5,639 nucleotides of DNA from Treponema sp. (GTDB lineage: Bacteria; Spirochaetota; Spirochaetia; Treponematales; Breznakiellaceae), in NCBI GenBank assembly GCA_031281685.1, contig JAITFA010000077.1, positions 1 through 5,639 of the forward strand. The letters run 5' to 3'. Under the pieces are notes generated by a model, which saw nothing but the letters and a program-made list of their open reading frames with translations, made no database searches and was not told where the DNA came from. Numbering within the stretch: position 1 is the stretch's first letter; each line of letters starts with the position of its first letter. This document shows positions 5,471 through 5,639 of this stretch, in pieces. The position numbers and the translations under genes are program-made.

Positions 5471-5521
5471 ATGAACGCCTCGCGCTCATGTTCAATCTTA
5501 TCAATAAGGAGTTACTTATGA
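5471..5521 (+). CDS. possible 16-residue leader peptide coupled to the downstream gene
   Basis: ATG 5471 opens a 16-codon frame (MNASRSCSILSIRSYL) whose TGA at 5519-5521 overlaps the ATG at 5518 as ATGA. ACAGGG (5458-5463) lies seven bases ahead and is a weak ribosome-binding site. The peptide shows no run of one amino acid of the classical attenuator kind. A chance frame is quite possible; the interest lies in the exact stop/start overlap. Confidence 0.2.
   Translation: MNASRSCSILSIRSYL
5506..5511 (+). promoter_or_regulatory. ribosome-binding site that fixes the start of the last gene
   Basis: AAGGAG stands six bases before ATG 5518. It is the strongest plus-strand Shine-Dalgarno sequence in the right-hand half of the window. 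It argues that translation of the last gene starts at 5518, even though the reading frame is open for hundreds of codons upstream. Confidence 0.75.
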
Positions 5522-5639
5522 GTTCTATTCCCTCCGCGGAAGTCGAATTTGTCGAGTGGAGCGGCAATCTCATTGACGTGTCCAAAAACCACAAAACCGA
5601 GTGGGGGCTGCCCGAAGACCAGTTGACCGGACTTGAGTC
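5518..5639 (+). CDS. N-terminus of a hypothetical protein (3' end outside window)
   Basis: Forty complete codons are visible. The product begins MSSIPSAEVEFVEWSGNLID, followed by VSKNHKTEWGLPEDQLTGLE. There is no signal peptide or membrane segment. The segment is mildly acidic and looks like the helical start of a cytoplasmic protein. The WG.P...L..LE pattern recalls a family of uncharacterised proteins of about 200 residues in treponemes and Bacteroidetes, from memory only. The start is supported by AAGGAG six bases upstream. It follows a 21-bp repeat array and an open frame in the same phase, so an N-terminal extension cannot be strictly ruled out. Composition changes sharply at the ATG, from basic and Arg/Leu-rich to acidic and ordinary, which supports a true start here. 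Function is unknown. Confidence 0.7.
   Translation, partial: MSSIPSAEVEFVEWSGNLIDVSKNHKTEWGLPEDQLTGLE

Larger units (their letters stand above)
4588..5517 (+). other. 310-codon stop-free frame leading in phase into the downstream gene; coding status doubtful
   Basis: After the TAA at 4576-4578 this frame has no stop to the end of the window, and ATGs occur at 4582, 4588, 4750 and 5077. Translated from 4588 it begins MNAGNCRGFAGPHYSQTHC, contains five prolines from a C15 tract, and ends in a Leu/Arg heptapeptide repeat (RLRFLSH-like) encoded by the 21-bp array. It joins the hypothetical gene at 5518 without a frame change. For coding: such an open run is very unlikely by chance, and the array unit is 21 bp. 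Against: only about nine acidic residues in 310, an Arg/Leu/Ser-rich composition, no recognised domain, and a strong independent start at 5518. I favour a dispersed repeat or long leader that happens to be open, but a fused or phase-variable N-terminal extension is not excluded. This covers nearly all of the gene-free stretch 4481-5517; 4481-4551 holds only the small dyad GACAG-G-CTGTC (4513-4523). Confidence 0.4.

Overview
The window looks like a chromosomal segment of a spirochaete, most probably a Treponema. The main evidence is a two-domain PilZN-PilZ c-di-GMP receptor of the spirochaetal PlzA type. Supporting signs are several TPR proteins, an RseC-like membrane protein, and long intergenic tandem repeats of a style I associate with host-associated treponemes. 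The genus is inferred from gene content and family knowledge, not from a search.

Layout. (1) Positions 1-120 hold the last 39 codons of a plus-strand gene whose product ends like an outer-membrane beta-barrel. (2) Positions 121-556 are a convergent intergenic region filled by a hairpin-rich degenerate tandem array (197-521). (3) Positions 2391 down to 557 are a compact minus-strand operon: small TPR protein, then a YmdB/DR1281-family phosphoesterase homologue, then an RseC-like protein. The spacers are 21 bp and a 4-bp ATGA overlap. (4) Positions 2392-2501 are the divergent promoter region. It carries a near-consensus sigma70 promoter (TTGACA-17-TATATT) whose expected start point coincides with the ATG at 2502. 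(5) Positions 2502-4480 are a plus-strand operon of PilZ receptor and long TPR protein, again joined by an ATGA overlap. (6) Positions 4481-5517 (about 1 kb) have no conventional gene but are highly structured. They hold two promoter-like elements, a C15 tract, a 21-bp direct-repeat array with one inverted copy, and one reading frame open for 353 codons that runs in phase into the next gene. (7) Positions 5518-5639 are the start of a hypothetical gene with a good ribosome-binding site.

How the genes may work together. Two divergent operons share one control region, and each pairs a nucleotide-signalling-type protein (PilZ; YmdB-like) with a TPR scaffold. The PilZ receptor keeps its c-di-GMP-binding residues. 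The YmdB homologue has lost most of its metal-binding residues and may be a non-catalytic binding or regulatory protein. The most unusual stretch is 4481-5517: a homopolymer tract able to switch the frame lies inside an extraordinarily long stop-free frame that ends in a heptad-codon repeat array just before the downstream gene.
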